DNA of 61,912 nucleotides, taken from positions 1 to 61,912 of the forward strand of contig DKQD01000045.1 in NCBI GenBank assembly GCA_002474345.1. The letters run 5' to 3'. The position numbers and the translations under genes are program-made. The stretch's first letter is position 1. Every line of letters begins with the position of its first letter. Below the pieces are notes generated by a model. The model ran no database searches and was not told the origin of the DNA. It was given only the letters and a program-made list of their open reading frames with translations. Shown here one piece after another: positions 48,815 to 58,334 of this stretch. Origin of the DNA: Bacteriovoracaceae bacterium UBA7317 (GTDB lineage: Bacteria > Bdellovibrionota > Bacteriovoracia > Bacteriovoracales > Bacteriovoracaceae).

Positions 48815-50233
48815 CTAAAACCAAACTACCTTTTTTAATCGTTTTATCAAAGGGTAAAGAAGAAGACCCAAACTGGTCGCTAATAGGCCCATATAAAATT
48901 CATCCATTCCCTCAAGAAAGCCTTTAGGAGGCCAGTTACGCCAATAAGTGACCATTAAGACCCCCATGAGGCAACCGAATACAAACTGACCATCCCCTAT
49001 TTTTTTTGGAAATAAGTAAGCAAAGAGAACAGGAAAAAGCATACAAGCCGCAGAATAGCTTCCCAGAGTTTTCCAAACGGCTTTAATATTTCCTTGGAAA
49101 AACTCTGCAAGGACAAGAGAAAGGACTCCAACACCTAAAACTCCACAATAATGGGCAAACTTTTTTTTCCTAAAGCTTTCAGGAAGAAGGTCAAAACTCA
49201 CGGTTGTCCCTGCTAAAAAAAGATACGAGTCCAAAGTTGAGAGAATCGTCGCTAAAATGCCTGCCAAAATAAAGCCTTTGAGCCCATCTGGCAAAACTTG
49301 GAGGGCGTAAACAATGTAGGCTTGGCCTGATTCAGCCTCAGGCATTACCGCCCTAGCGTACATAGCTCCAAAGGTCGTGCAGAGGTCAAATAAAACCCAA
49401 ACACAAGTTGAAACTAAAATCCCCTTTTTAGCGACTTTTGGAGATGCTGCCGCAAAACATCTTTGATAAAAGTTTGGATCTACAAGCGTGGAAAGAGCTA
49501 TAAAGCCCCACACTAAAGTAACACCAAAAGACTCTCCTCCGGTTAATGAGAAATGACTTTCAGGAAGATTTTTCATTAAAAAATCCAAACCTCCATAATT
49601 ACCAATAGAAAAAAATAATATAAGCGCAACCGACGAGCACATCACAACAAATTGAACAAGATCAGAAAAAACAACGGCCCTTAACCCCCCCCAGAGAGAG
49701 TAGAGAATAACCACCAAAAGCCCAATTCCCATCATAAGGATCATAGGGCCACCAAAGAGGGCCTTCAAAAAAAGGCCAAGGCTTATGACATAGGCAATCG
49801 GGAGGACGTTAAAAAAATTAAAAAGAGCACTTAGTCTTGAAGATTTTGGGCCAAAAAGCTTCCCTACTAAATCGGGTAAGGTTATGGCCTTATAGGATGC
49901 GACTCGATCAACGATGAAAAAAGCAAAAATTAAGTATGCAATATACCAAAAAATACCTTGAGTTAGAAAATTATAAAGCCCTTTTTCAAAAGCTATTTGA
50001 GTTACTCCAAAAATACCGCCATACCATGTGGCCACTAATGTGCTTATAAAAAGAGGCAAAGTAAGCCTCCTGCCCATCAGTAATAACTCCAAAATATGAG
50101 CTTCTTCATTACTTTCTTGATTTTTTAATTTATGACCGTATACAACTGCAAAAAAAGTTGCCATAAGGACTAAACAAAAAATAATCCAGTCAAATAAAGA
50201 TAAAAATTGAAAAAGATCACCATTTTTACTCAT
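48815..50233 (-). CDS. sodium:solute symporter (SSS family)
   Basis: The second of two tandem ATGs (50236, 50233) is preferred, with AAGG about 6 nt upstream. About 472 residues with some 12-13 helices. The SSF core reads GRRLTLPLFISTLVATWYGG, then DRVASYKAITLPDLVGKLFG and YSLWGGLRAVVFSDLVQF. Substrate unknown. First gene of a probable three-gene operon. Confidence 0.88.
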   Translation of the reverse strand: MSKNGDLFQFLSLFDWIIFCLVLMATFFAVVYGHKLKNQESNEEAHILELLLMGRRLTLPLFISTLVATWYGGIFGVTQIAFEKGLYNFLTQGIFWYIAYLIFAFFIVDRVASYKAITLPDLVGKLFGPKSSRLSALFNFFNVLPIAYVISLGLFLKALFGGPMILMMGIGLLVVILYSLWGGLRAVVFSDLVQFVVMCSSVALILFFSIGNYGGLDFLMKNLPESHFSLTGGESFGVTLVWGFIALSTLVDPNFYQRCFAAASPKVAKKGILVSTCVWVLFDLCTTFGAMYARAVMPEAESGQAYIVYALQVLPDGLKGFILAGILATILSTLDSYLFLAGTTVSFDLLPESFRKKKFAHYCGVLGVGVLSLVLAEFFQGNIKAVWKTLGSYSAACMLFPVLFAYLFPKKIGDGQFVFGCLMGVLMVTYWRNWPPKGFLEGMDEFYMGLLATSLGLLLYPLIKRLKKVVWF

Positions 50234-50377
50234 CATTTTCCTTCCAAGAATTTTGTTCTTATGAAAACTTGAATCCCTTTATCTTTTAGGAGGATTTTAG
50301 ACCTTCTTTATCCCGTTTTCTTAACATGTTACCATCGAAATTCAGTTATCATTTAATGATTTTTGGCAGGTAGAGTA

Positions 50378-50749
50378 ATGAATATTTTAATAGTTGAGGA
50401 CTCAGACACAGTAAGAAGAGAGTTAAAGAAGCTTCTTGAAAAACATGGGCATAAAGCATTTGAGGCGGAAAATGGTGCTGACGGTATTAGTTTTCTTGAG
50501 AATACAAAAGATGAAATTGAACTGATTATTTCAGATCTTGAAATGCCAATCATGGATGGAATGGAGCTTATTCAAAAATGCCGTGAAATCCCAAAATACG
50601 AAGACACTCCCTGCCTTATTTACACTTCAAACATTAGACCCGACATCAGAAACAAGTTAAAAAATCACGGAATTCAGGCCATCTTGCCTAAGCCACTTAA
50701 AGAAAATCACATGATGAAGATTGTAAGTAGCGTACGAAAAAAATCCTAA
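50378..50749 (+). CDS. single-domain response regulator (CheY-like)
   Basis: ATG 50378 has an AGGTAGAG site; the frame is open from 50363. The 123-residue receiver has NILIVEDSDTVRR, the phospho-acceptor in ISDLEMPIMDG, the conserved Thr in YTSNIRP and Lys in LPKPLKE. No output domain, so it acts by protein contact. Monocistronic, divergent from the symporter operon. Confidence 0.92.
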   Translation: MNILIVEDSDTVRRELKKLLEKHGHKAFEAENGADGISFLENTKDEIELIISDLEMPIMDGMELIQKCREIPKYEDTPCLIYTSNIRPDIRNKLKNHGIQAILPKPLKENHMMKIVSSVRKKS

Positions 50750-50762
50750 ATTAATGGACTTT

Positions 50763-51797
50763 TTAATTCTTAGGCAACAAAGGATGAACTACTTTCTTCC
50801 ATAAAGGAGGAAAAGCAGCCAAAAGCATCATAGTAGGATAGCCCCAAGGTAGTTGAGGAGCTTTGTTATAAGTTCTAAGATTTTGAAAGGGCCTTTCAGC
50901 AAAAGCATGATGATCTGAATGACGCTGAAGATTAATCAAAAGCGCATTTGAGAACAGATAGTCTGAGTTCCAAGAATGATAAGGCCTTACTTTCTCAAAG
51001 CGACCGGATGGATTCTTTTTTCTTTCCAAACCATAATGTTCAACATAATTAATAATTTCCAAAAATAAGATGGCCAACCCCGCCTGGGTGAAAAAAAGGA
51101 TCAGGCCCTTTTCTCCACCTAAAAAAGTAAATGCCACCCCGAGAAAAGCTGTCATTGAAGTCAAAATTATTGTCTCATTTTTCCAAAATACCTTTTCCCG
51201 CCTGTCAAAATAACCTAACTGGAAAGCACTTTTATATGATCCAATTATTGTTCTTGGTAGAAAACGATAAAGACTTTCACCAAAACGGGAACTCGCTGGG
51301 TCTCTCTCAGTGGAAACATTCCTATGGTGACCCTTATTATGTTCCACAAAAAAGTGCCCATAACCCACATGAACGAGTAAAATTTTTGCCATAAACTGAT
51401 ATCTTTTTTCCTTTCTGTGACCTAGTTCATGGGCCAAAGTTATACCCATTCCACCTGTCACGAGACCAAGGGAAAAAATAAGTCCCAAAGCTTCATATAG
51501 AGACAATTGGTATTGGGTAAAAACCAAAAGAGAAAAGTACAAAGAACCCAAAACCCCAAAAAATAGGAAACAAAGAAGTAAGTTATATATCTGATTTTTT
51601 TCTAGCTTTTTATAAGTTTCCTCAGAAAAGTTCTCAGTATCACGACCTATTAACTTATCTATTAGAGGAACCAGAACAAAAGAAAAGACCGGAATAATCA
51701 TTAGAGAGTATCCTCTCCAAAATAGTGAAACAGCGAAAAGAGAAAGAAAAACAAGTGGGGTTACAAAACTGAAAGGGTACCAACATCTTTTTGCCAT
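50763..51797 (-). CDS. AlkB-like alkane/fatty-acyl di-iron monooxygenase
   Basis: A 344-residue integral membrane protein with about six helices. The histidine boxes are HELGHRKE, EHNKGHHRNV and LQRHSDHHA, and the extra HYG-motif appears as NYVEHYGL. This set is characteristic of AlkB-type hydroxylases, which insert oxygen in a terminal CH3 group of alkanes; some relatives act on other acyl chains. AAAGG precedes the ATG. No rubredoxin gene is close by. Confidence 0.85.
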   Translation of the reverse strand: MAKRCWYPFSFVTPLVFLSLFAVSLFWRGYSLMIIPVFSFVLVPLIDKLIGRDTENFSEETYKKLEKNQIYNLLLCFLFFGVLGSLYFSLLVFTQYQLSLYEALGLIFSLGLVTGGMGITLAHELGHRKEKRYQFMAKILLVHVGYGHFFVEHNKGHHRNVSTERDPASSRFGESLYRFLPRTIIGSYKSAFQLGYFDRREKVFWKNETIILTSMTAFLGVAFTFLGGEKGLILFFTQAGLAILFLEIINYVEHYGLERKKNPSGRFEKVRPYHSWNSDYLFSNALLINLQRHSDHHAFAERPFQNLRTYNKAPQLPWGYPTMMLLAAFPPLWKKVVHPLLPKN

Positions 51798-51978
51798 GCA
51801 TTAAACCTTTTAGTATTGGCTGCACCTATTGAGCTGCCTTATAATTACAATACATTATTTTATGAAAAAACTTTTCCTAAATCACTTTAGCTTTTGGCAT
51901 ATTTTTAATTTTTCGTAACATTTAAGTATTCATTTTGTAAAAGTTTCAAGTACGATTTTCTTTGCGGCACTCTTAAAA

Positions 51979-53652
51979 ATGGACACCATAATGGACTCAA
52001 ACTTCACAGAATGGCTTTCACTTTTAGGCAGGTGGGCACATATTATTTTTGGCATAGCTTGGATTGGCTCCTCTTTTTTCTTTAATTGGTTGGACATTCA
52101 TTTTAAGCCCCCGCAATCACAAAAAAAGGGAGTTACAGGTGAACTATTTTTAGTTCATGGTGGTGGCTACTACGAAATACAAAAAAAGCTTTTTGGTTCA
52201 GAAAAAACTCCTGGTATCCTGCACTGGTTTAAGTGGGAAGCGGCTTGGACTCTTATAAGTGGTTACTTCTTGCTAGGAACTATTTATTACTCAACGAGCG
52301 GTCACTATTTAATTGATGCAGATGTCTCATCTTTAACCCATGGCCAAGCAGTTTTATTATCGATAACCACACTTATCCTCAGCTGGTTCATATATGATGG
52401 CATTTGGCGGCTCTTTGGACAAAAGAAACTACTACCCTTCCTTCTTACTTTTTTCCTTGTTTTAGGGGCATCATCTTTTTTTATTAACAACCTTAGCGGA
52501 AGGGCAGCTTATATACATATTGGAATTATGCTGGCCACTTGGATGGTCCTGAACGTCTGGGTTCATATTATTCCTGCACAAAAAAAAATGCTTCAACAAG
52601 CTGAGGATGGAGGTCCGGTCGACCACTCTCTAGGGAAACATGGTGCCAAACGCTCTAAACAAAACAACTACTTCACCCTTCCCGTTATTTTCACAATGAT
52701 AAGTAACCATCATCCACAAACCTATGGTCATGAGCTTCTTTTACCCATTCTTCTTTTGTTGATCTTGTTAGGAGTTCTCATTAGGCACTATTTCAATATT
52801 AGACATAATGCTGAAAAGAAAAAGGTTTGGATACTCATAACAATAGCGTGCTTAATTCCGACTCTCATCTTTCTAACAGCTCCATCCTCAAATGAAGAGC
52901 CATCGAAAGGTACTATAAAGCCAGAAGCCTCTAAGGTAAAAAACCAAGGCACAAACCCTAATTTAAACTCTACTCTTATTACTAATAAAGCTCCTATAGA
53001 AAAATTAAAATCAAAAACACTTTTTAATATTCATGGAACTGTTGAATTAAAAGGCCTAACTCCACCTCCCAAAGAAATTCAACTGCCTAAAAAGTGTAAA
53101 AGCTCAAAAGGCGAAATCATATATGATAGTAGAATCCTCGTTCAAAAAGGAAAGCTACAAAATGTTATCGTCTGGGTTTTAAAAGGGCACGAACAGATAG
53201 ATGTTCCTCCTCCCCCACAGAAGCCTTTTGAATTAGACCAAAAAGCTTGCCTCTATAAACCTAGGGTTGCTGCCATAAGGGCCGGCCAACCGGTTACCTT
53301 TATAAACAGTGATTCCTTCTTTCATAATGTCAAAACAAAAACCAATCTCAATAAATCTTTCAATATAGCTATGCCTAAAAAAAATTCTCGAATAACAAAG
53401 GTCTTCAACAAAGAGGAAATTGTCGTTAAAGCGAAATGCAGCGTCCATCCTTGGATGAAGGCGTCTATTGCGGTCTTTAAACACCCTTTCTTCACCATGA
53501 CAAGCACGGATGGATCTTTCAAAATTAGCGGGTTACCCGAGGGAAATTACACAATCCGCTCCTGGCACGAAGTCTATGGAACTCTTGACCAAAAGGTTTC
53601 TCTTCCACAAGAAAAAGGTGAACTCATGACTTTTTCTTATAAAGGTAAATGA
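51979..53652 (+). CDS. PuuD-type membrane urate oxidase domain fused to a cupredoxin-like domain
   Basis: A 557-residue fusion. Residues 1-310 match the Urate_ox_N/PuuD membrane domain: GRWAHIIFGIAWIGSSFFFNW, later GRAAYIHIGIMLATWMVLNVWVH, IISNHHPQTYGHE and about eight helices. A Ser/Lys-rich linker follows. Residues about 345-557 form a cupredoxin-like (plastocyanin/methylamine-utilisation-type) domain with candidate copper ligands H449 (FFHNV), C487, H490 and M493 (KCSVHPWM), ending in a carboxypeptidase-regulatory-like repeat (TDGSFKISGLPEGNY). Known PuuD enzymes often end in a cytochrome c; here copper would accept the electrons. Start chosen at the first ATG; M at 51991 is also possible. 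Confidence 0.82.
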   Translation: MDTIMDSNFTEWLSLLGRWAHIIFGIAWIGSSFFFNWLDIHFKPPQSQKKGVTGELFLVHGGGYYEIQKKLFGSEKTPGILHWFKWEAAWTLISGYFLLGTIYYSTSGHYLIDADVSSLTHGQAVLLSITTLILSWFIYDGIWRLFGQKKLLPFLLTFFLVLGASSFFINNLSGRAAYIHIGIMLATWMVLNVWVHIIPAQKKMLQQAEDGGPVDHSLGKHGAKRSKQNNYFTLPVIFTMISNHHPQTYGHELLLPILLLLILLGVLIRHYFNIRHNAEKKKVWILITIACLIPTLIFLTAPSSNEEPSKGTIKPEASKVKNQGTNPNLNSTLITNKAPIEKLKSKTLFNIHGTVELKGLTPPPKEIQLPKKCKSSKGEIIYDSRILVQKGKLQNVIVWVLKGHEQIDVPPPPQKPFELDQKACLYKPRVAAIRAGQPVTFINSDSFFHNVKTKTNLNKSFNIAMPKKNSRITKVFNKEEIVVKAKCSVHPWMKASIAVFKHPFFTMTSTDGSFKISGLPEGNYTIRSWHEVYGTLDQKVSLPQEKGELMTFSYKGK

Positions 53653-53697
53653 AGCGTTTAACTAAAATCAAAATTAAAATTAAAATTGAAGCTATTT

Positions 53698-53711
53698 CAT
53701 ACAATTGTATG
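53698..53711. promoter_or_regulatory. 14-bp perfect palindrome, operator candidate
   Basis: CATACAATTGTATG is its own complement. It lies just upstream of the candidate promoter (53728-53757) of the 53786 gene. Confidence 0.4.
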
Positions 53712-53727
53712 TTCTAATAATGTTTAC

Positions 53728-53757
53728 TTTACAGCCTTAAATAGATTCTTTCATAAT
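53728..53757 (+). promoter_or_regulatory. candidate sigma-70-type promoter of the 53786 gene
   Basis: TTTACA (53728-53733), 18-nt spacer, CATAAT (53752-53757). Transcription would begin about 20 nt before the ATG, leaving just room for the GGAGGA ribosome site. Confidence 0.4.
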
Positions 53758-53785
53758 AAAAAAAGCTTCATGGAGGAATCAAAAA

Positions 53786-55981
53786 ATGAATCAATGGTAT
53801 AGGATAACCAGTCTACTTACTATAATTTTCTTTTCAGGATCAGTCTTTTCTAAAATTGACCTAAGTGACTCTCTAACCTCGGCTTTTGGCGGTGGTTGCC
53901 AAAGCCAAGGAAGTTACACAAAAAGGGCCTTAGGAAACAACGCCAATCTTAAAAAAATTATAAAAAATATACAAAAAGATTCAAGTTGCCTTGAGTGGGC
54001 AAGCTCACTTGATGGGATTCTTGAACAGGGCTCTAGCCTCTATTATCCATCAGCGCCCCAATCTTTGGACAAGCTTGAAAATGAAATTTCAGAGCTTACG
54101 CTTATGCTCGAGCAAGAAACAAACCCCATTATTGCTCAGTCTCTTGCCAGCGAACTCGCTAAGAAAAAGATCGAGTCCATTAACCTCGGAACTTATTACA
54201 AGGACTCTTTATGGAAAAGCCGTGTTCATTCACTTTCACAATTTAACCAATTGGCCTATGGCCTAAATCAAAGCCTTAAGTCATCCCCTTATTGTTTCAA
54301 AAAGTATCCAGGACTTGCCCTTCAAATGGGTGGGCATATTATTGGTTCAGCTGGGATCTTCGACGTCCAGAAAACCCTTATCGGGACGGGTCTCATGGGA
54401 CTTGGTACCTTAACACAATTTATGATTGACCTCATTCAAGGTCTTAAATTTCAAAAGACACTCAGAAAACTAGAACGATCTGCCCTCGCACAATCTATCA
54501 CATGCTCATTAGAAACTTTATCTCACAATTATTGTCACGCAAGAGACACCCAAAAAATCATCACTGAAGTTGCAAGAAATAGAATTAATCACTTTGGAAA
54601 AGAATGGGTAGGGTTAACACTCTTAAAAAACCTTGGGATCTATAATTCATGGATATCCCACGTCACAGCAGGTTCACCAGCAGGAAACCTCATCCACGCC
54701 TTTAGAAAAAAAATGGTTATTGACCTCAGAAGTAAATATGAAAAAAGTAGGGAAGATATAAATGCCCATATAAAAGAGGCCCAAGATGAAATAAAAAACT
54801 CTCCCGCCTCACAAAAAGAAGCAATTCTAAAAAGACTCATTAAATCTTTAGTTTGGAATATTGCTCCTAAGAAAGATAACCTCAAAAGCTCCCCTTATGT
54901 GAACTCTTTTCCAGAAAACTTTCAATGTGGGCCTTTATTTTTTTACTATTCTCCTCAAGGAGAAAGAAATCCAACTCTCCCACCCATGACAAATTGTGAA
55001 AATTACATAAGAAGCCTTAAGTTCCAAACACCTGACATACAAACCATTTCTTTAAAATCAAACCAGATTCTCTTGGAAGGACAGCAGTATGTAGACATCC
55101 GCTTTTCCCTTGTCAAAGAAGTCGACCCTGAAACGGTACTTTTTGAAGGAGAACAAGAAGGAAAACATAATAAGCTTTCCCCGGTAGATACATTGCGAAC
55201 TGCTTTCAAATACCTCCGAAATTTATCTAAAAAATATCTAGAAGAAACTCCTCCTAATACCCAATACATTATTTCTCAGACAGCCCATATTATAGATCAA
55301 TCACTGAAAGTTTATGATAGAGCTTATAGTTCAGGCATAAACCCTCCGGAGAGCAAAGAGCAAGCCTCACAAAAACTCGAAAGCATCCAGAAGCTATTGG
55401 CTCCAGAAATGAAAACCTCATACCTTGAAGAAAGAATAAAAAATATTGTGCGGTTTGAAATTCGCAAAAAAATTGAAAACGACGAAATTCCACCAATGGT
55501 TAAAGAATTGGTCCTGCTCTCATGGAATGATGAGATTAGAGACTTAGAAGAGTATGGGAATATGGACCTAGAAAATAAACTCCACGATGTTCAGGCGTCT
55601 CAAAGAATTTCAATTTCTAACTTAGAGGCACTGGGGACAATTTTTAACAAATCCTTGAAAGATGTTTTTGAACAACTTATTGATGATGAAAAAAAATATG
55701 AATCAGAGCCTTCTATTTCGGCAACTATTTCTAAGCTTTGTACTCTTTCCCTAACTCTTCCCCAACTAGAAAATTGGAACCCTCGATGGAGGAGGCACTT
55801 TATTTTTCGCCATTGCAAAGGACGAGAATTGAGAAGTATTTATAATCCAAAAGAACTTAGAATTTCCTTTTCAAAACTTTCTAACTCGCCCTTTAATCAA
55901 AGGATTTGCGCCTATTATAATTACATGAAGCGAAATAAAATGTATCAAAAATTAGGAAAGCCGTTTTTCCAAATTCATTAA
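53786..55981 (+). CDS. large exported protein of unknown function
   Basis: A 731-residue protein with a signal peptide ending near SVFS-K and a GGAGGA ribosome site. The mature part is mostly helical and charged, with several Cys (GGGCQSQ, SSCLEW, SITCSLETLSHNYCH, FQCGPLFFY). A hydrophobic stretch near residues 185-220 contains many Gly (GGHIIGSAG, IGTGLMGLGTLTQFM) and could insert in a membrane. No known domain recognised. Long helical C-terminal half has the look of a secreted structural or toxin-type protein, but I would not assign a function. Confidence 0.7.
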   Translation: MNQWYRITSLLTIIFFSGSVFSKIDLSDSLTSAFGGGCQSQGSYTKRALGNNANLKKIIKNIQKDSSCLEWASSLDGILEQGSSLYYPSAPQSLDKLENEISELTLMLEQETNPIIAQSLASELAKKKIESINLGTYYKDSLWKSRVHSLSQFNQLAYGLNQSLKSSPYCFKKYPGLALQMGGHIIGSAGIFDVQKTLIGTGLMGLGTLTQFMIDLIQGLKFQKTLRKLERSALAQSITCSLETLSHNYCHARDTQKIITEVARNRINHFGKEWVGLTLLKNLGIYNSWISHVTAGSPAGNLIHAFRKKMVIDLRSKYEKSREDINAHIKEAQDEIKNSPASQKEAILKRLIKSLVWNIAPKKDNLKSSPYVNSFPENFQCGPLFFYYSPQGERNPTLPPMTNCENYIRSLKFQTPDIQTISLKSNQILLEGQQYVDIRFSLVKEVDPETVLFEGEQEGKHNKLSPVDTLRTAFKYLRNLSKKYLEETPPNTQYIISQTAHIIDQSLKVYDRAYSSGINPPESKEQASQKLESIQKLLAPEMKTSYLEERIKNIVRFEIRKKIENDEIPPMVKELVLLSWNDEIRDLEEYGNMDLENKLHDVQASQRISISNLEALGTIFNKSLKDVFEQLIDDEKKYESEPSISATISKLCTLSLTLPQLENWNPRWRRHFIFRHCKGRELRSIYNPKELRISFSKLSNSPFNQRICAYYNYMKRNKMYQKLGKPFFQIH

Positions 55982-56026
55982 AATTGAGATTGATAATACA
56001 AAAAAAATACCATAGTATGCGTTATT

Positions 56027-56368
56027 ATGAAAAGACAAGACAACCATACCTATTACACAGTTACTTACAAAGACCCTAAAGATGGAAAGACAGTCCACTT
56101 GAAGGCCAAGACAATCAAAGACTCTAACCTTGGACTAAGCTTCATCTTTGTTTCAGATTTTATTTTAAAAGGCGAAAGCTCTTCAAAAATCATTGACCCG
56201 AATGAAGAAAAACTTAGAAATCAACTTAAAGACACCAAAGGTATTCACCTGTCTATTTATACCATTATCATGATTGAAGAAATTGGCTCAAACCATGATG
56301 GGCTTCACTTCGAAAACGATAAAGGGAAAATACTCGTCTTACCCAATGAACAACCCCCTTTGTCTTAA
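56027..56368 (+). CDS. DUF1820 family protein
   Basis: A 113-residue soluble protein. LSFIFVSDFILKGESSSK, IIDPNEEKLRNQLKD and YTIIMIEEIG match the DUF1820 pattern (fEDP-type: DPsEEkLr, hxRIDEV). No function is established for the family. Starts 46 nt after the 53786 gene; the ribosome site is poor, and the pair may be co-transcribed. Confidence 0.72.
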   Translation: MKRQDNHTYYTVTYKDPKDGKTVHLKAKTIKDSNLGLSFIFVSDFILKGESSSKIIDPNEEKLRNQLKDTKGIHLSIYTIIMIEEIGSNHDGLHFENDKGKILVLPNEQPPLS

Positions 56369-56479
56369 ACCCCCAAATGAGTATTTTGAAATTCAAAAAA
56401 AAATCAAACAATATATAAATTGCGAAGTCCTTACCTTAGTGTTACTATCAACGCTAACCGAGTAGAGAAGAAAAAAGCA

Positions 56480-57052
56480 ATGGTTAAAAAACATATTACA
56501 ATTGCCCTAGCCCTTCTTCTTTCCTTTTTCTTCAAGGGCTGCGCGGTCGCGCCTAAAAAGGTTAAAAACCCCTGTCTGAAGGCAAACTGGTCCCTTCTTG
56601 GTCAGAAGATAGCAAGTAATGGAAGTCTTTATAACTGGCCGCCAAAAAGTCTCAAGACATGCTCTCAAAACAAAGCTCATAAAAATCGATGGGAGAAAAG
56701 CTTTAAAAATGGCTATAACAAAGGCTTAAACAAGTTTTGCAAGGCAAGAAAGGGCTTTACTTTTGGACTTCAGGGCGGCTCCTACAATAATCATTGCCCT
56801 AAAAAGCTCTCTAACACTTTTCTACAGGAATACAAAAAAGGTCTCAAAGTAAACCACTACAAAAAAGAAATTGTAAAAATTCAGGCCAAAATTTCCATTC
56901 TTAAAAAATCACTAAAACAAAGTAAATTCTCTAGAAGAAACCAAATTGAAAACTTTTCAAAAATGGAAAGCCTCTACCTTAAAAAAAGAGAGGTTACTCA
57001 ATTTCTTAAGCAGTTTCTTGAAGAAAAGCAAATTAAGTCAGTAAAACTCTAA
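56480..57052 (+). CDS. DUF2799 family lipoprotein
   Basis: ATG 56480 gives a 190-residue product with a lipoprotein signal ending in FFKGC. The mature part follows the DUF2799 pattern: NPCLKANWSLLGQKIASNG, NGYNKGLNKFCKARKGFTFG, LQGGSYNNHC, LQEYKKGL. The C-terminal third is a basic coiled coil. Role unknown; such proteins sit in the outer membrane. A terminator follows 16 nt after the stop. Confidence 0.75.
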   Translation: MVKKHITIALALLLSFFFKGCAVAPKKVKNPCLKANWSLLGQKIASNGSLYNWPPKSLKTCSQNKAHKNRWEKSFKNGYNKGLNKFCKARKGFTFGLQGGSYNNHCPKKLSNTFLQEYKKGLKVNHYKKEIVKIQAKISILKKSLKQSKFSRRNQIENFSKMESLYLKKREVTQFLKQFLEEKQIKSVKL

Positions 57053-57067
57053 AAAACTCTTAATTTC

Positions 57068-57099
57068 GACAAGCCCTCATTCAAGACGATGAGCTTGTC
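57068..57099 (+). terminator. intrinsic terminator after the DUF2799 gene
   Basis: GACAAGC (57068-57074) pairs with GCTTGTC (57093-57099), extended by TCAT/ATGA inside a two-base bulge; a T-rich stretch (TTTATTTTTT) follows within 15 nt. Confidence 0.7.
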
Positions 57100-57221
57100 C
57101 TAACTTTATTTTTTAAGTTGATTATTATAATGTCCAGAAATATAACAGGCTAATTGAAACACAGCACTACTGCCCTAAACTTTTAAGTTGTGTTTTTTGC
57201 GGTTTTACACATGAGGTCATC

Positions 57222-58229
57222 ATGAAAAATAAAGAAGCATTTCATAAATCTTTGGTTATATCCATTTGTGCTGTCTATTTTTTAATTTTTGTTGGCGGTT
57301 TAGTTAGGAGTACAGGGGCGGGGATGGGTTGTCCAGATTGGCCGAAATGTTTTGGCCAATGGGTTCCACCGACGGAGGTAAGCGAGCTCCCTTCTAACTA
57401 TAAAGAAATTTTTAAAGTTCAAGGTAAAGAGATCGCAGACTTTAATGCCTTTAAAACATGGACCGAATACATTAATAGACTTATTGGCGTCATCATTGGT
57501 TTTTGTGTCCTAGGGGTCTTCGTCACCTCATTTTCTTATGTAAAAGAACGCAAAGAGATTCCTATCTTAAGTTTCTTTACTCTTATCGTTTTAGGCTTTC
57601 AGGGGTGGCTTGGTTCCGTCGTTGTTTCTACAAATTTGGCCCAATGGATGATTACCATCCATATGCTTGTTGCGTTCTTTATCGTCTTTTTACTTTTTTA
57701 CCTTTGGCATAGAACAAGACTTTATAAACTTCATGAAAGTTTAAAAAATAAAGCGCCAAAAAAAAATGGCCCATTATGGAGCTCCACTCAAGCCCTTGTT
57801 TTAATTACCCTCTTTATGACCCTTATTCAGGTTGTGCTAGGCACTCAAACACGTGAAGAAGTTAATTTAGTGCAGACAGCGGTACCTCTCATATCAAGAA
57901 GTGAGTGGGTCAACAACCTTGGAATCTTTTTCACCATTCATAGAAGCTTCTCAATTGTCGTTTTAGGATGCCATGTGGCCCTTTTCTTTTACCTTCGAAA
58001 CGTTGCCCTAAGGGAAGAGGCCCTCTTTAATAAGGCCCTTCTCTATACAGTTTCTCTTGAAGTTATCTCTGGTATCGGAATGGCCTATTTCGGAATTCCC
58101 GCTTACCTGCAGCCTATTCACCTCCTATTTGCAAGCTTTATGGTGGGGCTTCTCTTTTACCTTTCACTTTCAATACCGTACCAACACCTCACAAAAATTT
58201 CTCTTAAAGCAATGACAGAAGAACCTTAA
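57222..58229 (+). CDS. ctaA: heme A synthase (CtaA/COX15)
   Basis: A 335-residue membrane protein with eight helices. GGLVRSTGAGMGCPDWPKCFG and the QWVPPT that follows are the family's N-terminal signature. Histidines in TIHMLVAF, TIHRSFS and QPIHLLFA fit three of the four heme ligands. The EXXHR motif reads EYINR, with the first His replaced by Asn. It oxidises the C8 methyl of heme O to make heme A for aa3 oxidase. GAGG precedes the ATG. No ctaB or cox genes are in the window. Confidence 0.9.
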   Translation: MKNKEAFHKSLVISICAVYFLIFVGGLVRSTGAGMGCPDWPKCFGQWVPPTEVSELPSNYKEIFKVQGKEIADFNAFKTWTEYINRLIGVIIGFCVLGVFVTSFSYVKERKEIPILSFFTLIVLGFQGWLGSVVVSTNLAQWMITIHMLVAFFIVFLLFYLWHRTRLYKLHESLKNKAPKKNGPLWSSTQALVLITLFMTLIQVVLGTQTREEVNLVQTAVPLISRSEWVNNLGIFFTIHRSFSIVVLGCHVALFFYLRNVALREEALFNKALLYTVSLEVISGIGMAYFGIPAYLQPIHLLFASFMVGLLFYLSLSIPYQHLTKISLKAMTEEP

Positions 58230-58334
58230 AAAGTCTTTGTTGCGGAATAAATAACATTTAGTCTAATATATTCAATTAATTTCTTAATTTTAATTAAAAA
58301 CCCCTAATGATCTTAACTTAAAAAAGGATGTCTT

